Counted from the stretch's first letter, positions 35,315 to 51,000 are shown. The stretch: DNA of 64,000 nucleotides from Urechis unicinctus (GCA_034190875.2 CM067354.1:12642097-12706096), one strand, 5' to 3'. Numbers and translations are program-made. The notes: generated from the letters alone by a model not told the origin.

Positions 35315-37829
35315 TGACACATTTTAAAAATGCCAGGAATGCCGATTCACTAATCACGTTCACACCATATACATCCTGCGTAAGTTCCCCGCGATAACTA
35401 GAACTATAATCAATAAAAGGGTTTGCTTAAAGATTGATAGATAGATAGTCAGATCTGCTTTTACTTGTACTCCTGTAACATGATATTCTGATTTTATCTG
35501 ACATTTTGAATTCCGAATGTTTTGTTTTACTGAGCCTTGGTAAGACGATCTATCCACGTCAGCCAAAGTGCACTTAATACACTTTGGGCTAGTAGAGATT
35601 CAGCAGACAATATATTTTTCCATCCGCAAAGAGTCTCGTGAACGCGTAGTGTCAATGCAATGTAAACGCACTACATCAAGGTGAGATATTGAAATGTAAT
35701 GGGGACACTGCTCATTGTAAGATATGATAATTAATATAAAGATATATATATATATATATATATATGAATGCAGGGACAACACGGGAGACAATTGTGATAG
35801 TAACGTTATAATTATCCAAACGCACAGCAGTTAAACTTGTTGTTTGTGACGATGACATGGCACTTAACCCACCCTACCTTCATGCTTCTTAAACATTGTT
35901 ACAGTTAGACAGGTCGGAGCAGAACATGCCACTAGCTGTTTGGTAGTAAGGGATGGTCAAATATGTAATTCAATTGATAAATATTGAGATATGTATTGCT
36001 AAAGTGTTTTAAACTATGACTATTGCGTATTGTCTGCATACTTGATGGAGCAGGCACATTATTTCAATAGAGCAGGCATTTTTACAATGTTCCGCTACAG
36101 ATAATGAACGTAGCCTGGGTGCAATTAAAAGTGCTCTATCCACTTACACAGGCTTTTCAATTCAATTGATATAAGGTTGATTCAATTGTCATATTGCGCC
36201 AAATATCACGTCGTAAAGGTAAGATAACTCATGGGCTATAGCCGGTCTAATTGAGGCCATATCAACATCATCTTTGGTTTCATGCTCATATAAACGGGCT
36301 TCACATCGTATGCGTCAGCTCGGCTCTCTCTTAAAACTAAATTACTCAGGAGAACCAATTAGATCAGATCTTCTTGTAGACACTGCCAATCAGGGAAAGC
36401 AATGTCTAATATGTATCCAAGTCGATTACTTTCAAGGCACATTTCAAGAAACAAATTATGTTTAAGTAGAATGATGAACTCACGACACTCTCGTGAGCAG
36501 AGCAGAACACCTCTTCAGTGATACACAGTGATAAGCAAATTATGGTCCCTGACGTTAACTTCAAAAGATAATCTAGCCCCTAACGTGAGAAAGAACGTTT
36601 GGTAAACTCATGTCTCATATTCACCGGAGATGACTGGAATACTCAGACGTTGCATCCGCGTGTTAAGATTGAAGGCATAGGAGCAGACTGTTTGCTGGAA
36701 AATTAACATGTCTGCAAAAACCGAATTTGATATTTATCAGGACATTGTTGATTGGTAAGACACAAATAATTTCATTATGCATGACGAGTATTTATTGTTA
36801 ACATATGAATCGGCGTGTTTACTTACTGAATGACCAATGCACCGAGTATGTGTCAATGGGGAAAACAGCTTCCTGGCTCTTATTCCAATTAATAACTGTC
36901 AACAAATCAAGCAACTCATCAACAAAGCAATAGAAAAGTACTATATCTAGTTGATGATGTTGTTAAATAAAAACAATTAGTCCGGATAATATTAAAACAG
37001 GCAGCCTCCTCTTCTCTTATCTTGTCTTATACTCCGTGGGTCCATCGGTCCGTTGCACTACGAATGTTGTTAACGATTAAAAGCTTTTTTATGCTTTCTG
37101 CCCTTCTGCCTAAAGCCGGAAATGTACCCGAGAGCGCAACCGTGAACCTTCCACTATGGAATGCAAGTGATCCACCATAGGGCTATTGTCTATGGAGTGC
37201 GGATGCTAGGAACATTGAATGGCTGAACCTGTCTATTTGTTTCTGAGAATGATAATAGCACTGGCAAATATTGAAAACCTGCTAACGCCGTCGCATTTTC
37301 TCCTACGTGTCAGTTTTGGTTGGCAGTTATTCACGCGAAGAAATGTCTTAAAAGGCTTATGTCTTTTTTTGCTGGCTTAATGTTAGGCCATTACTTGTCG
37401 AAATAAAATCACCAAGGACGCATAAAGCATTAATAACGTTGCAAGTATATCACCTTATTCCGACGTGTGGATAACTATGTACCACTACCACACATAAATC
37501 TATCAGTTGTATCTGATCTGCCATTCGTCTGGGTGACTTAGTGATGTTCCGCATGCATGGAATACATATGTACATCCCGCACTAGCTGGTTGTATTTTAC
37601 ACAAATAGCAATATATTACCGCACCAATTCGTGCCAATGGACCATGTTGGCTGTAGAAATGCCGTCACAGCTCATGGAACAGATATAATTAACTGTAGCA
37701 AAGCATGGGACGATTTGTGGAATTTGTAATGTAATCATGTTTGTTGAGGCAGGCACGACGGTGGTGCCGAAAATGAATACCTGGATGTTAAATATGATAA
37801 ATAGAGAATTGACGAGGGTGAATATGATG
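35315..37829. other. Unassigned spacer with short TA array
   Basis: A short TA array lies at about 35741-35766 and a GATA run near 35439-35452. ORFs are below 70 codons and unrecognised. Confidence 0.4.
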
Positions 37830-37835
37830 GTGAAT

Positions 37836-37867
<32 letters not shown>

Positions 37868-37868
37868 A
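37830..37868. repeat. (GAT)n microsatellite
   Basis: About ten uninterrupted GAT/ATG units, preceded by degenerate GGTGAATATGAT copies. The poly-Ile ORF on the - strand is a by-product. Confidence 0.9.
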
Positions 37869-38865
37869 ATATTCGACATTACCTAATTTATACTATAATA
37901 GAGATGATAATTACTTTATTTTATACGCAAACCATATCACACAATACAATATAAATTTACAGAAGCTCATATACGCTATAGCAAAGGGCTGCAACTATAC
38001 ACACAAAACCTACTGAACTGAAAACTGAGAAATTCGTAGACGTGAAGGTTTCAACAATGCATTTCAAATGTGAGTAAATGCATAACATATATTACGTAAT
38101 TACTTACAAAAAGACGACAAATGCTACCTTTAAAGTTCAACCGAATCATAATGATTTAAGGTGAAAAGATGACACAAGAAATAATCGCTTTTTTAAGCAG
38201 CCTCAAACATGGAAGGATATTATGCGATATGCGTTTGTGTAAGTTGTCGATTACTCGGCAGATTTGTTGGTCATATATCACACAAATCCAACAATTATGT
38301 GGATTTCAGTGGCTATGTTCATTCAGTTGTCATATAATTGACATATTTCTTTCGATTATCACTTAGCTGGAGGCAAATTAAATGAGGATCCAAGGCAAGC
38401 ATGGTATTGAGCCATGATTCCTTATTGAAGGATTAAGTTTGAATTAGGAACTTACAGTGGTAGTCGATATATGATGTACGGAGCGTTGGTCATATCGAGT
38501 TGCCCATCTGCGTGCAGCAAAGTAGGTTCATTTCGTACAATAGATATCCGAAACGACCCCTCTACACTATATAGAGGTGTGTCAAAGACGACCTTACACA
38601 GGTAACTGCGCCGGCACTGCAATAAACACCAGTAAATAATTTAGGTATCTTGCCGACGCTAATTTCAAGTGAATGTTTCCGTTGTAGATAGAATTATGGA
38701 GTCTTACATGTGTGAAATTTTGAACAAGTACGAAGTAAATAACATCTAAGGCGTTTGATGCAAATTCGCATAATCATACACGATACTCTATAACAAGGTG
38801 CTAGTAATGACATTAAGGCGTACCTTGATAGCTTATTAACCATACACGATACTCTATGCTGATAT
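37869..38865. other. Unassigned spacer
   Basis: A 17-base direct repeat (CATACACGATACTCTAT) occurs at 38776 and 38841, next to the following TA-rich region. No gene recognised. Confidence 0.4.
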
Positions 38866-38954
38866 ATATATACGGCATCATATAGTAATAGAGATATATA
38901 TAGGTGTTTATATAATACATATGAGATTAATTAGTAGATGAGAGCGCTATAAGG

Positions 38955-38985
<31 letters not shown>

Positions 38986-38991
38986 TGATAT

Positions 38992-39058
<67 letters not shown>

Positions 39059-39310
39059 ATATATATATATATATCATATAATATATATATATGAATGCTT
39101 ATATATATACTAAATATATGTATATCGCAAATTTTAGTAACAGAAATATATCTGTCGCCTTATACGTATATATTATATATGCTATATATATATCGGATAT
39201 ATATATATACTCCGTTCGGCTATTTCACCTAAATTGTTTTCATATTTCGTTATATATGTCTCCCAATATATACCAGATATGTATGGTTGTCTAATGAATA
39301 AATTATATAT

Positions 39311-39366
<56 letters not shown>

Positions 39367-39462
39367 TATATATATATGATATATATTATATTATATAATA
39401 TATATATATATATATACATATATATAAATATATTTATATATGTATTTATATGTAAAATCATA
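38866..39462. repeat. TA-rich arrays, two blocks
   Basis: Blocks at about 38866-39110 and 39300-39462 are separated by TA-rich non-repetitive sequence. ORFs here are Ile-Tyr rich. Confidence 0.9.
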
Positions 39463-42400
39463 TATAGATGATGCCCCAAAAGTGCCAATATTAGAGTCGT
39501 AAAACTATAATCCTGCTGAGTAAAGCTTTTTTAACGGTACCCAGGAGGCATATAGATGAAAGCAATGTCACCTTAAGACATATTACGTACGCAGTCTCTA
39601 AGATCATATGGCTCATAATTCATGTTCAAAAAGAGTAGCTGGCGTCACAGAGGGCGCACACAATCACGTCGGTTGAATGGCTAAGAGATGGCATTTAAGA
39701 ACTGAGTATGCTGTAGGGAATAAACAAAACATGACGTATTAAAATCACTTTTTATTGTGCTATGAATGTGGAAGGCATTTATACATTTCGGTGCATACAT
39801 GTATCGAATTGGTGGATATCGCTCATATCTGTATGCATCATTTTGACAATGAAGTCTAGTCGAATGTTAACACTGTCATATAGGCCTACTGTCGTGCGAT
39901 GGGTATCACCTACTACTTTTAGCATACGTGACAGTAGCTTCTGTGGAAGACACTATGTATTGTTCTGTCGTTTGGTCGTCATACCAATTTCGCCTTATGT
40001 CTTTATGAAGATGAATGTCTTCGTGCACAAAGATGTGTTCCATTTGTCATTGATTATATCAAAACTGTGAGTACTTAATTATTTGTCTAAACGCATTTAT
40101 CTCACTTTGATGAAATTAGAACGCTAAGGAATGCTACCCTGGCGCTATTGTAACCAATTTACAAGCATATGCTTTGCTCCAGAATGTAATGCCTTGAGGT
40201 CTTTTTTTCAGCCCAGCGCCGAGCCGGTTAGCCCGAAATGTTCACACTATTCATAAGTTACCATCCCTGATGCTACCACAGATGCTTGAATGCTGTTTGA
40301 GCATTACTGTTCTTTGATGTTATTAAAGAAATTGACGCATTCGCAGCTAGTGTGATTCTCTTGGGTAGAAAAAGATGGAAGTGTATTTTTTTTGGGTTGA
40401 GATATCGTTCCCGGAGAAATTGTTAAGACTTCCACCCTGCCATATCCAGGTTCTTTTGAACACTCATATCTGTGGTTGATCATTAGTGCGAGCATGAATC
40501 TGCGATACTGCGTCACATGCGTCTTGTTTCCGCCGTGGCAAAGCTTTGTTGAATACGTGATGCAGTAGGAACATTGCCGAGTGGCGGTAATCTCTAGCCG
40601 CATAAACATCCGCATAAACATCCGCAACAACGGATGAAAATGGGGGTATAAATATTTAGGATCGAAAATTGTATTGGCAATCAATAACGATGACATGTAT
40701 CATATTATGTACACAGATCATTGCATATTGCGCAATGGTTCCCCGTTTTGTTCATATACAGCAATTCAATTGTTTATTGTATATGGAGATCCTAATTAGA
40801 GATTCTAAGTGAGCGCATTAGAAAACCAAGCAGCTTATCAACGGTTATTCAAGTGTGTTGTATTTGGACTTTTAAGTTAAAATGATTAACGTCAGTGGTC
40901 ATAACATAGGTGCATGTTCATGTGTGTATCCGTGAAACATGCAGCTGTAACCATATGCGAGTTATAATCGACCCAATAAGTACGTAGCCATATGCCTTAC
41001 TTGACTTCATATCGAAATGAGAGTTCTCATAGATGTGTGGACGGTTCCTACTGATCAACTATCGATCGATTTGGTTAAAAAAAAGCCCGTTGGTTGTCGT
41101 CATCACAAGGTATTCATTAGCATACAAATAATGTCGATTTTCGTACTCCTTCAGGCAGTCGCTATTGCTATTATGAAACCAGAATTGCTAGACAAGATCG
41201 ATTATTCCCCCCTACAAAATAACAAAGGCGTTGTAGCAAAGGTCATCTTTATTGGTAGAGATGATCTGATCCGGCTTGTGAGAGTCATCCATAACGTGTC
41301 GTGTCGCAGAAGTCCATCCTTGGGTTAATTGATAAGATGACCCGCGTAGATCTTCTGAAGAACTCACTAATATAATATCAGCAAACAAAAAACACATAAT
41401 ATCAGCACATAACTGCATTCCTTGGCCATTTCTGGGGCGAATGCAAGATAAACGGAGTGGTTACATTTTTGTCAGTTAAAAAGTCAATAACAAACAAATT
41501 GTAAAAATTTTAAAAACTTGTAATAGGTTTATGTATACACAGAAAATCCTATAACCATGCGCTGGGAGTCCAAATGAAATAAACAAACTTGCCATTCATT
41601 ATTTGAAAATTTACCTTTCGACACTGTGATTGATTGAATGATAGAAAATTGTAAATTAAGTTAATTGGAATAGAAACAGTAGCCTAAAGTAACAAACGCC
41701 TTCAAGCCGAATATTTTTATTATCAGTAAAGAGACACACCCGATTCGGTTTGTGTTTAGAGGTAGTCCGCGTGAGCCACCGACTTTATGATGTATCGAAG
41801 AATAAGTAGGTCAATGTCTGATTGTCTTTTACAAGCGACAAAGAGCCTTTCAAAGTTAAGAAGCGCGGTAACAGTTCACGCAAACATCGTCTCAATCCAT
41901 TTAATCTATTACTCAAGTGAATTAATATGTATCAGAAGCTGTTGTAGTTGCTCATAATATTGCCGGAGTTTAAACAGTTCGAGTCAATGATGGCACTGAA
42001 ATGATAAAATCATCTTAGGTGACATGGCGTTTCGTTGGTTAGCTGCATCTGTGCCAATATCCCCCTGGTCATATTGTATTTGTACTTGATGACGACCGTA
42101 GATCGACGAATTCAGCCTCAAATTTACTTGTATTAAACAATGATGACTGTGCAAGATTAACTTCTGATTTCTAATCCAATGGTCATATTTCTATGATCGA
42201 ACTATACTAATTAAATTAGGAAGGCAAGCATATTTCTGCGCAGTTTGCATCTGTTCTTCAGCACAATGGTACAATGATGGCAATTGGTAGGTAGACGCCT
42301 TCAACGTTCACAGCTGTCCGCACGAAACGGCATGCATGGCCGCCCATTCTGGCTTTGACGCTGGAAGCTTATGGTCTAATATAATAGCGCACCGTTGGTT

Positions 42401-43149
42401 ATAAAGTTGGTACTTGATTCCCATGGGTCTACCATGTGAAGTGTTTCTCAAATCTAATGTGTATTTATTGAGATAATAAATTGAATACGAAGGGGCACTG
42501 GGGAAAATATCCGATTTTGTTCTAAAATACTAGAGACTAGCTAGTTGCACACATATAACGCTTAGTTTCAATTCAACGAGCCGTCTGGGACTGGTCTTGG
42601 AGATTAATGCGCTTTCAAGTCTCCTTAGGAATCACATATTCTCAATCATTGCTTTAACCGCAATCAGAATGTTAGTGACATACTTTCGTATTCATGACTT
42701 TTGTTTTTACTCTGTAGTCACATCTTTAATAGACTTATAAAAAGTTTTTTGGGCATGTCGGTCCAATAGTGTCAATTGCTCAACAATCGGATAACATCAC
42801 CCATGCCGTTTCTATCAGGTCTGAGATATTATGTTAGAAGTATATTTTGTGTAAAATTACATTGCAATGGGGCCGCTGCCGGACCATGCATAAAGCCGCA
42901 TAATGCCCCAAGTCGCCAAGTTTAAATCAGCTAATATAATTGACAGAAGTCGTTTTTGAATCTTTGTTGAAAAATGCATGCAGGTGAATACCGTTTGGAA
43001 AAATTTCGCAGTCAATTTGTGAGCATCGGCTCTGTTCTTATTACTTTCAATTTAACAACATGAGACGACAGAAACCATCATGTATTTCTTTTATCAAGGC
43101 AATATGACGCTTTATTAGTATAGCTCTGCGAATGTCTTGCTGAATTATA
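39463..43149. other. Unassigned spacer
   Basis: ORFs of 102-130 codons (39762-40070 +, 40304-40696 -, 41017-41328 +) have no recognised domain and are within chance expectation. A 12-bp tandem pair (CGCATAAACATC) lies near 40599-40622 inside the 40304-40696 frame. Confidence 0.4.
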
Positions 43150-45940
43150 GAATGCTGCCTGAGGTAATAATCTTATGTCACCTATTTTCAATAAGACGAC
43201 ATGCCCTCTGCAACCTTTGATCTCTTCTTATGTTGCGGTTCGACAAGTCTATTATTGTGTGCAGCTTAACTGCCGTCTCTGTTCTTGTTCAATTAACAAC
43301 ATCGACACAACGTCAACCACACTTCACGGACTAAATATTCACTTAATAAATCAGCAACAGTGATTTCTAACATAGTTAGATGAACGGGAATATATACCGT
43401 TTTTGTGAGCACTGAAATTTATGGCGAACTTAACAGTTGGCTTTAATCAGCAAAATTGTATATTGGGCTTCCTGAATCTCATGCATATAAGATAACAGTA
43501 GGTAATAAGCCGACGCATATTGCAGCCTAGGGTTTTGTAAATTATATGCCACTGAAAATCCTAAAATCTTTCGGTTTGCCACTAGCAAAAACAGATGCTG
43601 AATCCATTTTCTACATAGAAAATGGTTAGTCATGCTGACACCCTCGAGACACATTGTTTTACATGGAATAATTGCTCGACCAAAGCTCAGTACAACGCTA
43701 TTTGAGGTAATTAAATATCAGCTCAAATCCGAATATCACGCTATGGTATTGCAGGTAGACGTTTGCATGTGTTGATCAATGAGCGTTTTGAAATCTATCA
43801 CACAATATATGTACAAACTGTTCATTTACTTGCTTGCTAGTTATCGATGGGACCAGTGAATAACGCCAATTTTACTTGCGGTTGGTTCAAAGACCGCGCT
43901 TAATCGAGGGCGAACGTCATGTACACTGAAAGGGCTCTAAACAATGCAATGTACATGCCGAAATATTATCATATGACATTTAAGGTTCTTTTGCCACCAC
44001 ATTGTCATGTCCGATATTAGTTTAAGCTGCAAATGAATATGCTGATATCATTTTATCGCAAGCCTAATCGGAACAAACATCGACCTTAACTAACCTTTAA
44101 TGCACGATCCTCTCTATGATTCACCACAATATATCAGTATATATGTTGTTACTGTTTTGTACATTTCTGTAACCAAGTCATAAATTTATACGGTTTGAGC
44201 GAAACATGGTTAGCAATGTATCAAACTTGCTGTTGCGCTCCATAATATTAATTACCTGAGAATGTAAGTTTTCGTTCATAAAAGCTATGGTGCTACTTGC
44301 CGAGAGGCAGGTGTATTGAAATATGCATCTCAAGTGCACACACTTTGCAATCTTTTGATGTTGAAAGTCATCAAACGAAAAACGACCTATAAATATCGTT
44401 ACATATACGGGGTTTCATGCTATTAACTAGACAAATATTTTTCATAAATGTCCAAGAGATATTGCAAACTGACGGGTGAATGATTAAAACAGTGAGTTAC
44501 GTGCATGCTATAATACACGATCTCACATAAAGTGTGTAGCTCGATGGTAGACACGTTTATATGAGGAAATGCCAAGTATTCTAATTTTGCAATCAAGATA
44601 ATAAACTGTATAAGCGAAGTAACAAGCGAAGTCACCGAAAGGTAACAGGCATATTCACGGAGCTGAGGCATAAATGAAAATGTCAGCGCTTCCTGCGATA
44701 ACAATTTAACCCTTAGTTTAACAGGGAGGTCTCTCATTTTTCTTGATTGGAATAAAATGCACATTGTCATCACTTCAGCTCTTCATTCAGCTATGCATTA
44801 ATATTCGAACGAAATTTACGAAATGTAAGCACAAATGTATGCATATCACAAGGCGTTATATAGCAAATGACAATTTAAATCCATTGTTTTCATGCGCATG
44901 TCAACGTGTGCAACATGCGTACTGCCTTGTTAAATACATCTATTACCAGGGCTCATTATGACAGGCGACACAGATACATTGCAAATGTAAAGCATTTGTA
45001 TCATATTCTATATTTCACCTTAAGAGACTTTTTAACATCTAATGATTCACGATTCAAAGCAAGTATATTTGTATGTAAACCTTTTGAGAGTGGTCATTGC
45101 AAATTGAGCTGCTTCCCCTGAATCCCTTGGTATTTCAGCTCGGGACACGAGGGCGTAATGTTTGCTACATGCGACTGAGAAACGATACATCAATCTTTAG
45201 TTTGTTTAGTTTTAGCAAATATTAATGAAAAATGGTCAAAGGCTGATAAATCACGCGAAGGACGGGGATGAGCAACGCGTCTGCACAACTATCTTGGCAC
45301 ATATCACTACTCTAAAGGAATACAAATCGGATACGTGCCATTCGGTTCCATTGATATTCAAAGCAGGCGAGGCATAGTGTTGCTGATCAATCAACCACAG
45401 GCAATTCATCGCAGTTTTAGTTCGTTCAATTTTATGCCTTCGCGAAGACTGCAGTTGGTGATCTGCAAATGATCGACTGTAGTGTGGGGACTTGCATATA
45501 CACACATTAGATACGACTATGACTTCGTTTTCTATTTTGAAAAAAAAAACTTACATAATTCAACTTAATATATATCAAGGCGATTTGCAGATGCATAATC
45601 AATAAATCTTGTCTAGTCTGACGAAAAACGCGAAAAGGATGTATATTATGTTATTTAACATAGCCTTGTGTATTCCATGTATCGTTCATAACTACTATTG
45701 TTATGCTCCAACCTCAATGCGGCCTTTCATATAATGCTTTCAAATGCTTTGGAGATGTAGTACCTCAGAGGTGGATTCGAATTAGAGTTGCATCGCTTCG
45801 CATGATTATGTTGCACAATACCATATATTATCATCGGTTATGGAAACAATTTGTCGCATGTTTTTATAATGTCCAATAGATTGATAGTATTATTCATTCA
45901 TTTGATAACTACTGGAAATACTTATGATGCCTTTCTTAAC
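43150..45940. repeat. Large dispersed repeat, copy B (partial)
   Basis: Same orientation as copies A and C. 43180-43375 matches 75-240 and 55425-55600. 43420-43680 matches 56580-56830 of C only. 43690-43930 matches 730-950 of A only. 44150-44760 matches 57180-57770 of C only. 45770-45935 matches 59040-59210 of C only. B is therefore needed to order the ancestral repeat. B is more diverged than A and C are from each other. Very weak similarity may continue to about 46500. No coding signal. Confidence 0.8.
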
Positions 45941-47036
45941 GAGTTAAGAATTGCAAAAGAAAAAGTGTCATGCTAATACATTTATATATAACTCGAAATG
46001 ATGTAGTTATTAGGGTATTTCACCTAATTTAATATATTATCCCCACTTTAAATTGATAAAAAAAGAAATATGAAGAATATACAATTGAGATATTTTGCAA
46101 TAATTTGGCATGTAATTGTCCATAAAATGGTACCGCATCAATTTATGACACAATGACATAATTGATGTCAGAATATTTTAAATAGATTGAGTTAATTCCG
46201 GCCACATGACCTTTATGCTTCATAATTGTAGTCAATTGCTTTCACTTGCGCACAATGGTTGTAGTCATATGGACAATTGATAAACATTACACCGTTTGGA
46301 CCTCACGTAGCGTGTTAAGATACACATCAGCTCAAACATATAACCTGTGGTTTTGTGGCTGATTTTCAAGTACTACTGTCTTACAAAACTATGGTTGCAA
46401 TTGTAGAATCGTATCAATTACCTTTGCAGTGTGTAACGATAATTCCTCAAAAGCGTTTTTAATGTCGTTATGCTTCCCATAGGTATGGTTTAAACAGAGC
46501 CATAAGCGGCAACATGATTGGAAGGAAGAGGTAGTTTTATTAAGTTCAACCTACCCCACCACATTTGCATAATGTTTTTAGTCTGCTGAAACCTGATAAG
46601 AAAGCCAAGCTTGAAGCTATCGACATCTGACTTGAGCTAAAACATTGGTTGACGTGTGGTTTTATGGCCTGACATGGCATTTACAGCGCTGATATTCGGC
46701 TGCAATTAAGGTGGTGACACAGCCACTTGTAAGCTAAGATTGGCCGCTTTAACGAAATATTTCGGTTTGAAAAGAGATGACGGGAGAAGCGTAGTGTGAT
46801 ATCACTAATGAAGGTGATGCATCCGTGGATTACATTGATGCTGTTGATGATGATCAGTGAGATAAAATTCCTCGCTACCGCCGATCCATTATATCTGCGA
46901 TTCTAGTGAAATCTAGATGACACGCTTTATTTTAATAAGGACTCTATGTCTATCGAGACTCAATTGTAATCATGTGTGAATGTGTGTGCGGGTGTTTGTG
47001 TGTGAGTGCATGTGTGCATGTGTTGGGATATGTACG
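45941..47036. other. Spacer, possibly highly decayed repeat
   Basis: A phrase near 46335 (ACATATAACCT.TGGTTT) resembles 2878-2895 of copy A, so the B copy may extend here in very degraded form. GT-rich interrupted repeats occupy about 46973-47040. Confidence 0.35.
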
Positions 47037-47110
47037 CGTGTGTCTGTGCCTAACAAATGCCTCCAATAATAATGGCGGCAACGACTGTACCTTTTATAAG
47101 ATAGTTATAA
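47037..47110 (+). repeat. Dispersed repeat F, copy 2
   Basis: Inverted relative to 7241-7307, at about nine of ten positions identical. Again adjacent to a GT-rich simple repeat on the same side. Confidence 0.8.
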
Positions 47111-47158
47111 AAACTTCATATTGCTTATGTTATTTACATTCGCGACATTTGTGATACA

Positions 47159-47390
<232 letters not shown>

Positions 47391-47394
<4 letters not shown>

Positions 47395-48079
47395 TTGTAC
47401 ATACATATGTATATATATATATTTTTATATATGGATATTAATATATATATATGAAATCTAAATGCAAAACAGCCATGCTATCAACATTATCAATCTACAA
47501 AGCTGTGGGTCATTATACTCGCAATCTTAGCCGCCACAATGAGATTGATTGCTAATGGTTGATAGAATGCTAATAATATGGTTCCGAAAATGAATAGCAA
47601 CGGGAATATCAGCATCCGGTCGACATTGCGCGGATAAATAAATATGTGTCAAGAGATATATATTTGCAACGTATTTATCATCGAGTACATCCGCATGATT
47701 CATTTGTCATAGATTTATTCCAATTTCTATATATATATATATATTTATGTATTTGTACATACATATGTATATACATATTTTTATATATGTATATTAATAT
47801 ATATATGAAATCTAAATGCAAAACAGCCATGCTATCAACATTATCAATCTACAAAGCTGTGGGTCATTATACTCGCAATCTTAGCCGCCACAATGAGATT
47901 GATTGCTAATGGTTGATAGAATGCTAATAATATGGTTCCGAAAATGAATAGCAACGGGAATATCAGCATCCGGTCGGCATTGCGCGGATAAATAAACATG
48001 TGTCAAGATATATTTGCCAACGTATTTATCATCGAGTACATCCGCATGATTCATTTGTCAGAGATTTATTCCAATTCCA
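47391..48079 (+). repeat. Tandem duplication, 354-bp offset, high identity
   Basis: The first arm 47391-47730 and second arm 47749-48079 both run from GTATTTGTACATACATATGT through ATGCAAAACAGCCATGC, TTAGCCGCCACAATGAGATT and GCATCCGGTCG.CATTGCGCGG to AGATTTATTCCAATT. Differences are few (for example one base at GTCGACA/GTCGGCA and small TA indels), so the event is recent compared with the A/B/C repeats. A short TA array separates the arms. Confidence 0.95.
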
Positions 48080-51000
48080 TCTGCAGATTAATGTTTGATC
48101 AATCAAATAAACTTTTCTTTTATTTATTTCCCATTCCATCGTCAGATTAATCAAATACATTTATTATATATACACCATAATTCCCATAAGTTAAGATACT
48201 GAAGGCTAAATTCAAATATCATATGGTAGTAACATTCATCGGAATGACATTGCACACGAACTGAACTGGTAACGTTGCACTGCAATTTGCAATGAACGTG
48301 CTAAAGGGATGTAATCAGAATCACACTGCAGACACAACTGTGCTATGTTACCTTCTTTATTTATCAGATCGGCAATATAAATCAACCCAAATTGACGTTG
48401 AAAATATTAAATTAAAATGCATCACGCTTTTGTTTTGACGTCGAATTAGTCTTTAAAGGGGATATTACACATAACCAATATGTTGTATAGTCACTTCTAG
48501 AAGCCTCGTCGTCGCGGATCAACTTTGACTATTTTCTAGATCACAATGTCGCAATGAGCTATGTAAATATGTGATAAATTTTACTCTTATTGCCACTAGT
48601 ATATGTCTATAACGGCCATCTGAAATTGGAAGACGGTACCATGGGCATAGATTACACTAAATCAGCAACGGATTTGTATTTGTGATACCTATACATCAAA
48701 GAGGTTAATTGGTTTGTTTATTGAATGACAGACAACATTCGTTAATCTACCTACGTGGTGGACGTCTTGTACAGCGTGATACTAATTTTATCTGACGATT
48801 TACAAATGTTTGGCTATAATGCTCTTTGGTAATGCCAATTAAACAACGTGCACCCCAAAATCATCAAGCTTAGAAGGGTTAGAAGGCCGGGTGCCTGAGT
48901 TGTGCAAGATGGCTGGAATAGCGTATGATGTTTGCCACTGACATGATACCAAAGACAACTTTGCCCCATATGATACCAGATGACGTGAATGTGTAGATGT
49001 TAACAGAACCAGTGTCTTGGTGGGAGGGATGCGGGTATTCAATTACTCAACTGTCACGATCGCTAACATCATGATCTTTTGATCCAGCACCTGCTAATGA
49101 GCATTTGATTTGTTTCATGGACGTGAGTACTGTAATCATATTATTGAGTATATGTTTTGTGAATAAACATTCATTTATTGCAAACTCTAGTAATTCTTAT
49201 GCGCAACTATGACCAAGTCATTATATGTGTTGTGGAGCATATTCCCCACATTGTACTTAGTTTAGTTATTCGTAATGAAAATTCAAAGATGCGACATGAT
49301 GCGTGTAACGGTTTACATTAGGTTGCTTCGTTTTACATAGTTCGCTAAAGTATATAACGTTTATTAAGTAGGGGAAGGTTACATCATTGCATTAGTGCAG
49401 TATGGTGTTCAAAAATGCAACATTTGAATGCCAATTCTTTCTGATGACACGTCCGTGATATGTGTTTACAACATACCAATACATGTTATATATAAGGCTT
49501 GTATCTACATCTTAAATAATCAATGACATATGTAAATGGTTATGAATTCAATGTTCAATGTACATAGGGTACAAGCAAAAGGTACAATGAACGTTAAATA
49601 TAATGTGACGAATGGTGCACAAGATGCATAAAGTGGATGGTTGTGATGCAACTAGTTTGGTAACATGCGATGTAGCATGTATGACTTCAATCAAGATTCA
49701 ATACAGGTGTGAGTATAATTTGTGAACTCGTTTATAATGGCCATAGACATATATCATACTGAAATGACTTCGATGTCAATAGATCAGATGTCGAATCGAA
49801 TCGTAGCAAAAGAAATTGGAATTCAACAGTAATCGCGGATATTAAGCAACATGGAGAATATAGTTATCAATTATCTTTACCACGAATATCCCATTTACAT
49901 CAATGGACACGCTTTCAGCACGTTATAGGCTCCATAAGTCTTATTGAACAGAGTACTACTACACCAAATTATCTTCACTTATTTATCAATGTGTAAGATT
50001 GTCGTCGTAATGACACCCCTGCTGATAATAAAGATGTTTAAATTGCCGTAGATAATTAAGAGGCGCACTGTTGTGGGTTTGCTATTCCTTGGCGGAATGG
50101 TTAGTGAGACCAACAAACCTAATGGTGATTGCCAACAGGTACAGTAAAGCGCACGTAACGAAAAAGCCTTTTTAAACCTAGCGTTTATTTCAGTAAGCTT
50201 GCCAAGCCACAAGCAATGGTTAACTCAAAATTGATGCGGTTAAGAGTGCGTCCAACAGTGTAAAGATTACAACATGTTGTAACCGGGCTGTTGTTGATCT
50301 GGTTAATTTAGGGCGATTGTCGGGATACATTGTGCAAACCGAGAGTACTACTGATAGATACAGCCAGTAGGTTCCCAGTAAAACGGAATCACTTAAAGGT
50401 TCTGCTCTAAATGATATCAAATTTAGTAGCTATATCAAATACATCCACGCAGACGTTTTATCCAATGTGAACCGCGGTCATCTCGTCGATTTTCTCTAAC
50501 CGAATATTTGAACAACATCACGAGGTGCTCTATTGGTTTGGCTGCACGTTTGTGTGTGATGTTCCCGTAGAATTGTAGGTATCCCGGCATTTAGAACACA
50601 TCATTTTTTTTTTACATGATGGTGCAAGTTTGCCTCAGAGCCAAATGATTTATTTCATTTGTGCATTATTCTTTCAACTCATCCCGTACCGGCTTAGAAC
50701 TTGCAGGTTGGAATACTAGATGACAGCGCGTATACTCGTTATGATTGGTTTCGAGTGTAATGATAGCATTACGATTGCCAGTCATAAAGAGAGTTTAGCG
50801 TTATCCTATCAGCGCCATGGTTTTCCTTCTTTGCATTGTATATGCTAAAGCGCCTCTATTTCAGTGCTGGTAATGCAAAACCTGTACATTTGATAGGGCC
50901 TATTGGACTAATTGCTAATGGCGGATTTAAGATTAGTGAGTGGAGCTGGGCAAATGTATGAGTGTCTGTGCGTGCGTGCGTGAGCTGGTAGAATGTTAGT

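Noticed and set aside
40304..40696. 130-codon ORF on the - strand
   Set aside because: Contains a 12-bp tandem pair and no recognisable motif. Chance length.
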